DNA of 26,206 bases, taken from NCBI GenBank assembly GCA_050954505.1, contig JBPBPY010000519.1:1-26206 (forward strand). The letters are read 5' to 3'. Below the pieces are notes generated by a model. The model saw only the letters and a list, made by a program, of their open reading frames with translations, was not told the origin of the DNA and did no database searches. A program made the position numbers and the translations under genes. The stretch comes from JAQGMO01 sp050954505 (GTDB lineage Bacteria; Pseudomonadota; Gammaproteobacteria; Burkholderiales; Burkholderiaceae_D). Positions within the stretch are counted from its first letter, which is position 1. Each line of letters begins with the position of its first letter. This document shows, in pieces, positions 22,968 through 26,206 of the stretch.

Positions 22968-23939
22968 TCAATGCGATGAGACGTAGTGCATTCCCCATGC
23001 CGAATTCGACATCGAGGCCGGCCCGGGATCAGGCAAGGCAAATGCCTGTTTCATCCGTTCAACTTCCTTGACGGGTGTGCTGCCGAACAGTCGCTTGAAT
23101 TCGCGGCTGAATTGCGAAGCGCTTTCATAGCCAACCTGGGCACTGGCGCTGGCGGCACCCAAGCCTTGCCGGGCCATCAGCAAACGCGCCTGATGAAGAC
23201 GGGTCGATTTCAGGTACTGCATTGGCGAGGTGGAGGTGACAAGCTTGAAGTGCGCGTGAAACGACGGTGTGCTCATGCCGGCCTCGCCGGCTAGCAGTTC
23301 GACATCGAGCTTGTCGCGATACGAGGCATGAATCCTGCGGATGGCCTTGGCCACCTTGCCGAACTGCCCCTCGTTGAGCAGCGCCGCGCGCATCGATGCA
23401 CCCTGGTCGCCGGTCAAGACCCGCAGGTAGATTTCCTTCACCAGGGCAGGCCCCAGGATCCTGGCTTCCATGGGCTCGGTCATCGCCTGCAGCAAGCGCA
23501 GCACCGAAGCCGACATGCGCGCATCCATGACTGTTGCGAACATGCCCTTGGGCGCCGCATCCGCTGCGCCTTGTCCATCCATTTGCAGCAGCAGATCGGC
23601 CAGCATGTCGAAGTCGAGCCGGAAATAAATCGCCAGCAGCGGTTGCTCCGCGCTGGCATCGGTCTCCATGGTGAAGGGCACCGGGACGGACACGGCCAGG
23701 TAATGCTGCGCATCGTAGACATAGACCTGGTCGCCCAGGTAGCCGCGCTTGCATCCCTGGCAGACGATGATGATGCCGGGGTCGTACAACACCGGCGTCA
23801 CGCTCAGCGGCCGGTTCGAGCGCAGGAACCTGACATTGGCAAGCGGCGAAAGGTTATAGCCTTCATTGGGCGCAAGCTGGTACAGCAGGCTGACCATCTG
23901 CTGTATTTGCCCTGCATTAGGCGAACGTGATGCTGTCAT
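22968..23939 (-). CDS. AraC-family transcriptional regulator
   Basis: 323 residues. The N-terminal AraC_N domain (about 20-180) contains PGIIIVCQGCKRGYLGDQVYVYDAQHYLAVSVPVPF, the typical cupin-like block of the YqhC/AraC_N subgroup. The C-terminal double helix-turn-helix includes DVELLAGEAGMSTPSFHAHFKLVTSTSPMQYLKSTRLHQARLL and ASAQVGYESASQFSREFKRLFGSTP. The frame remains open to 24380, but that upstream part is antisense to the SDR gene; the ATG at 23937-23939 fits the family. This subgroup usually activates an adjacent aldehyde reductase or SDR gene, so the divergent SDR is the likely target. Confidence 0.9.
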   Translation of the reverse strand: MTASRSPNAGQIQQMVSLLYQLAPNEGYNLSPLANVRFLRSNRPLSVTPVLYDPGIIIVCQGCKRGYLGDQVYVYDAQHYLAVSVPVPFTMETDASAEQPLLAIYFRLDFDMLADLLLQMDGQGAADAAPKGMFATVMDARMSASVLRLLQAMTEPMEARILGPALVKEIYLRVLTGDQGASMRAALLNEGQFGKVAKAIRRIHASYRDKLDVELLAGEAGMSTPSFHAHFKLVTSTSPMQYLKSTRLHQARLLMARQGLGAASASAQVGYESASQFSREFKRLFGSTPVKEVERMKQAFALPDPGPASMSNSAWGMHYVSSH

Positions 23940-24052
23940 CGGTAAAGGTTTTCCGGCGCGAAGCTGAACAAGGCTTGAAACAGGTTTGGGCAAGAATGCC
24001 AGAAGAACGGGCATTGGAATCAACGGCCCGGTGGCGCATGATGATGCCACAC

Positions 24053-24073
24053 CGGGAGCGATTTGAGCTCCCG
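24053..24073. promoter_or_regulatory. 7-7-7 inverted repeat upstream of SDR
   Basis: CGGGAGC (24053-24059) and GCTCCCG (24067-24073) are perfect inverse complements around the 7-bp GATTTGA. TAATCT follows at 24074-24079 as a possible -10. It could be the operator for the AraC regulator or a second factor, although AraC-family sites are more often direct repeats. Confidence 0.45.
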
Positions 24074-24120
24074 TAATCTGCAGACCGGCAAACCCGCAAA
24101 CCCGCTTGAAAGGATACAAC

Positions 24121-24963
24121 GTGAATGACACAGGCAGCATGACATTTTTGATTACCGGAGTGACTTCCGGATTTGGCCGCGCCTTTGCGCTGGCTGCGTT
24201 GGAGGCAGGACATACGGTAATCGGCACGGTGCGCAATGAAGCGGCTAAAAAGGATTTCGAGGATCTGGCAAGTGGGCGGGCAATCAGCGTGCTGCTGGAC
24301 GTGACCGATTCTGCGGCAATCGACACCGAGGTTGCGCGCTTGCTGGCTTCTTCGGGTCCGATCGATGTACTGGTCAACAATGCCGGTTATGGCCACGAAG
24401 GCACACTGGAAGAGTCGCCGCTGGACGCGCTACGCCATCAATTCGATGTCAATGTCTTCGGCGCCGTTGCCATGATCAAGGCCGTTCTGCCGGCCATGCG
24501 CGAGCGTCGGTCGGGCCACATCATCAACATCACCTCGATGGGCGGCTACATCACCATGCCGGGCATTGCCTATTATTGCGGCAGCAAGTTCGCCCTCGAA
24601 GGCATCTCTGAAACGCTGGCAAAGGAAGTCGCCGGCTTTGGCATCAAGGTCACGGCGGTGGCGCCGGGGTCGTTTCGCACCGATTGGGCAGGCCGTTCGA
24701 TGGTGCGCTCGCCGCGCCTGATCGCCGACTACGCGACGCTGTTTGACCCGATACGCGATGCTCGCCAGGCCAGGAACGGCAGACAGCCTGGCGACCCGGC
24801 CAAGGCTGCGCAAGTGCTCCTGAAGATCGTCAACGCGCCCGATGCGCCGGTGCATTTGCTGCTGGGCAGCGACGCCGTCGCGCTGGTCAAGGAAAAAATT
24901 GCCGCCCTGTCGGCGCAGATCAGCGAGTGGGAAAGGGTGTCGGTTTCTACCGACCATGATTGA
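24121..24963 (+). CDS. Short-chain dehydrogenase/reductase (SDR)
   Basis: 280 residues from a GTG start, chosen because AAGGA (24109-24113) sits seven bases upstream; an ATG at 24139 would lose six residues before the fold. The cofactor loop is TGVTSGFG. NNAGYG, then Ser139 in NITSMGG and Tyr152/Lys156 in YYCGSK form the classical catalytic triad region, and APGSFRTDWAG follows. TVRNE after strand 2 suggests NADP(H) because of the Arg. It reduces or oxidises a carbonyl/alcohol of unknown identity in the cytoplasm. The divergent AraC regulator probably controls it. Confidence 0.92.
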   Translation: MNDTGSMTFLITGVTSGFGRAFALAALEAGHTVIGTVRNEAAKKDFEDLASGRAISVLLDVTDSAAIDTEVARLLASSGPIDVLVNNAGYGHEGTLEESPLDALRHQFDVNVFGAVAMIKAVLPAMRERRSGHIINITSMGGYITMPGIAYYCGSKFALEGISETLAKEVAGFGIKVTAVAPGSFRTDWAGRSMVRSPRLIADYATLFDPIRDARQARNGRQPGDPAKAAQVLLKIVNAPDAPVHLLLGSDAVALVKEKIAALSAQISEWERVSVSTDHD

Positions 24964-25016
24964 GCTCGGCCCATTATCGATCTGCTCGTGGCGACACAGG
25001 CGTGGTCTGGCCGCTG

Positions 25017-25400
25017 TCAGCCTTGAGCCGCGCCGGAGGCGGGCCATTCTGCCACTTCCATTTTCTGGATGCGGCCTTCATGCATGGTAAACCGATGCGC
25101 CACCTGGCCATCGGCCACTACCACCCCGGCCAGATCGCGCACCACCTGGTGAACCTCGACCAGGATCTGGCCATTGTCGCCTGGATGAAATGCAATCGGC
25201 TCCACATGCGGATCGATCTCGCTCCATTGTTCGGTCCAATAGGCGCGAATCGCTTCAAAGCCATGAACGAAGCCGCCCTTGAATGCACGCGGCCATGCCA
25301 CGTCAGCGGTCATCAGGGCCAGTGCGGCATCGATGTCGCGCGCGTTGAATGCAGTGTAGGTTGCGGTGAGGACGTTGATTTCGGGGGGCAGGTTTTTCAT
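25017..25400 (-). CDS. NTF2-like / SnoaL-type protein
   Basis: 127 residues, a single cone-shaped NTF2-like domain: the first helix LTATYTAFNARDIDAALALMTADVAWPRAFKGGFVHGFEAIRAYWTEQWSEIDPHVEPI has the family's FNARD...LMTxDVxW pattern, followed by beta strands ILVEVHQVVRDLAG and VAHRFTMHEGRIQKMEVAEW. Such proteins bind small hydrophobic ligands or act as isomerases, cyclases or immunity-like proteins, and no catalytic residue can be named. It is convergent with the SDR gene (53 bp apart). No good Shine-Dalgarno is seen. Confidence 0.85.
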   Translation of the reverse strand: MKNLPPEINVLTATYTAFNARDIDAALALMTADVAWPRAFKGGFVHGFEAIRAYWTEQWSEIDPHVEPIAFHPGDNGQILVEVHQVVRDLAGVVVADGQVAHRFTMHEGRIQKMEVAEWPASGAAQG

Positions 25401-25439
25401 GATGGGGGCAGGCGAGCGATGGTGTCTGGAGTACCAAGT

Positions 25440-25991
25440 TTAATGGCAACAGCTTGTTGCGTGCTGGGCAATGACATCTCTGTGTTTATCCTGAATGGAT
25501 GGGAACAGTATCCCATGGCTGGTTCCAGAGTCGATCTGGAAAGTGGTCACTTTTAATAACAGGATCAACGCCGTACAGTTCAGAGCCGCAGTCAGCCAAA
25601 AGACCGCCTGGAAATTGCGCTTTCCCGTTTTATGCCGGAACATGTGCTGCGCAAACAGTGCGCCGGGCCAGCCGCCGGCCAGGCCCAGCACATGCAGCGT
25701 ATTTTCCCTGATGCGCCATTGATTTTTTCTGGCTGCCGATTTATCGCGGCCATACGCCAGCAGGGTCAACACACTCATGCCGAGGTAGAACGCCACTAGC
25801 AGCCATGGTAATTTTCCAAGGCAGGCCAGCCCGGCGAGACCTGCCAGGAACACAAGGGCTATTGCTTGCACCACAATGCGGGAACGCACTGGTGTCTGTT
25901 GCGCAACACGTTTTGGCGCCAGTGTGGCTTTCTTGCTGCGAGGGGGGCTGGGAAGGGGCATGTCAGCTTGGGGTAAATCTCGATTGGCCAT
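25440..25991 (-). CDS. DUF1294 family membrane protein
   Basis: About 183 residues from the ATG at 25989-25991; the start is uncertain because no Shine-Dalgarno supports it, and the ATG at 25959-25961 is an alternative. Three or four hydrophobic segments are present. The DUF1294 core is clear: FYLGMSVLTLLAYGRDKSAARKNQWRIRENTLHVLGLAGGWPGALFAQHMFRHKTGKRNFQAVFWLTAALN, with the conserved DKxxA, GGWPGA and RHKTxK motifs. Many relatives carry a cold-shock domain in front. Here that position holds only about 40 Pro/Lys-rich residues with no RNP motif, so the domain is absent. Function unknown. Confidence 0.85.
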   Translation of the reverse strand: MANRDLPQADMPLPSPPRSKKATLAPKRVAQQTPVRSRIVVQAIALVFLAGLAGLACLGKLPWLLVAFYLGMSVLTLLAYGRDKSAARKNQWRIRENTLHVLGLAGGWPGALFAQHMFRHKTGKRNFQAVFWLTAALNCTALILLLKVTTFQIDSGTSHGILFPSIQDKHRDVIAQHATSCCH

Positions 25992-26035
25992 CGATGTGCG
26001 CGCAATGCCCGGCAAGCACCACATGCGCAATCATG

Positions 26036-26070
26036 AAAAAGCCGCACCGGAACATTTTCCGGTGCGGCTT
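26036..26070 (-). terminator. Intrinsic terminator for a minus-strand gene entering from the right
   Basis: GCCGCACCGGAA (26041-26052) pairs perfectly with TTCCGGTGCGGC (26057-26068) around CATT, extended by AA/TT. The A-run at 26036-26040 becomes a T-run on the minus strand, so it ends leftward transcription. Confidence 0.88.
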
Positions 26071-26111
26071 GTACACGGATGGAAGAGCGAGCAAGCTTCA
26101 GCCGTTCTCGG

Positions 26112-26206
26112 TCAGTTCTCCATCTTCCTTGCGTTTGCCCTGAAGCGACGTTGAAACATCCGCGTCAGGAGCGCATCTTCAAGACAACGCGGGAACACCT
26201 TAGTAG
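26112..26206 (-). CDS. Possible C-terminal end of a minus-strand gene
   Basis: A frame open from the right edge ends with a TGA at 26112-26114, about 40 bp before the minus-strand terminator. It yields about 31 residues, strongly basic near the end (RMFQRRFRANARKMEN). I do not recognise it. A competing minus frame ending at 26098 is interrupted by a stop 26 codons earlier, so this one is the better candidate. Confidence 0.35.
   Translation of the reverse strand, partial: TKVFPRCLEDALLTRMFQRRFRANARKMEN

Noticed and set aside
23940..24380. 147-codon upstream extension of the AraC frame
   Set aside because: It is antisense to the SDR coding region and unlike any AraC N-terminus.
25484..25535. 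Possible reverse-strand hrp box around GGTTCC
   Set aside because: The partner motif has a mismatch and the spacing is 18 bp rather than 15-16.

Overview
This is a GC-rich chromosomal stretch, densely packed with genes on both strands. The protein families, the small LPHERDES-type acidic protein and the leader/promoter style (TATAAT close to ATG) suggest a betaproteobacterium of the order Burkholderiales, probably Oxalobacteraceae (Herbaspirillum/Janthinobacterium-like). That placement comes from protein style, not from a marker gene. I saw no rRNA, tRNA, CRISPR array or insertion sequence.

Layout. 1-261: C-terminal end of an unknown protein. 348-1313: nitronate monooxygenase-like flavoprotein. 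1608-1874: small hydrophilic protein, preceded by a 26-bp dyad and decamer repeats. 1875-2345: non-coding leader with a 34-bp tandem repeat and a strong terminator that competes with an alternative hairpin. 2346-8533: tight four-gene trehalose operon: membrane-anchored OtsA, OtsB, a GH15 trehalase/glucoamylase-like hydrolase and a ROK sugar kinase. Together these could make trehalose from UDP-glucose and glucose-6-phosphate, hydrolyse it to glucose and rephosphorylate the glucose. 8530-9303: PhyH-type dioxygenase (minus strand). 9556-12703: topoisomerase IB, an unknown 147-aa protein and a Tat-exported GFOR-like oxidoreductase. 12938-13800: an EamA/RhtA-type exporter broken by a frameshift. 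13797-15560 (minus): GNAT and a membrane acyltransferase.

15.6-17.8 kb is the most unusual part. It is visibly richer in A/T than its surroundings. It carries a gene for a flavin monooxygenase-like protein (15887-17368) with a Ser/Thr-rich disordered N-terminus. Upstream of it is an exact match to the HrpL-dependent 'hrp box' (GGAACC, 15 nt, CCACNNA) at 15791-15818. Together these make it a candidate type III secreted effector with an enzymatic FAD fold that resembles the MICAL/aromatic hydroxylase class. No secretion apparatus is inside the window.

17.8-26.2 kb is ordinary accessory chromosome: 3-methyladenine DNA glycosylase, a DUF1003 membrane protein with a strong terminator, a divergent MFS/LysR pair, gluconokinase, a GST-like protein, a divergent AraC/SDR pair, an NTF2-like protein, a DUF1294 membrane protein, and the edge of a further minus-strand gene behind a terminator.
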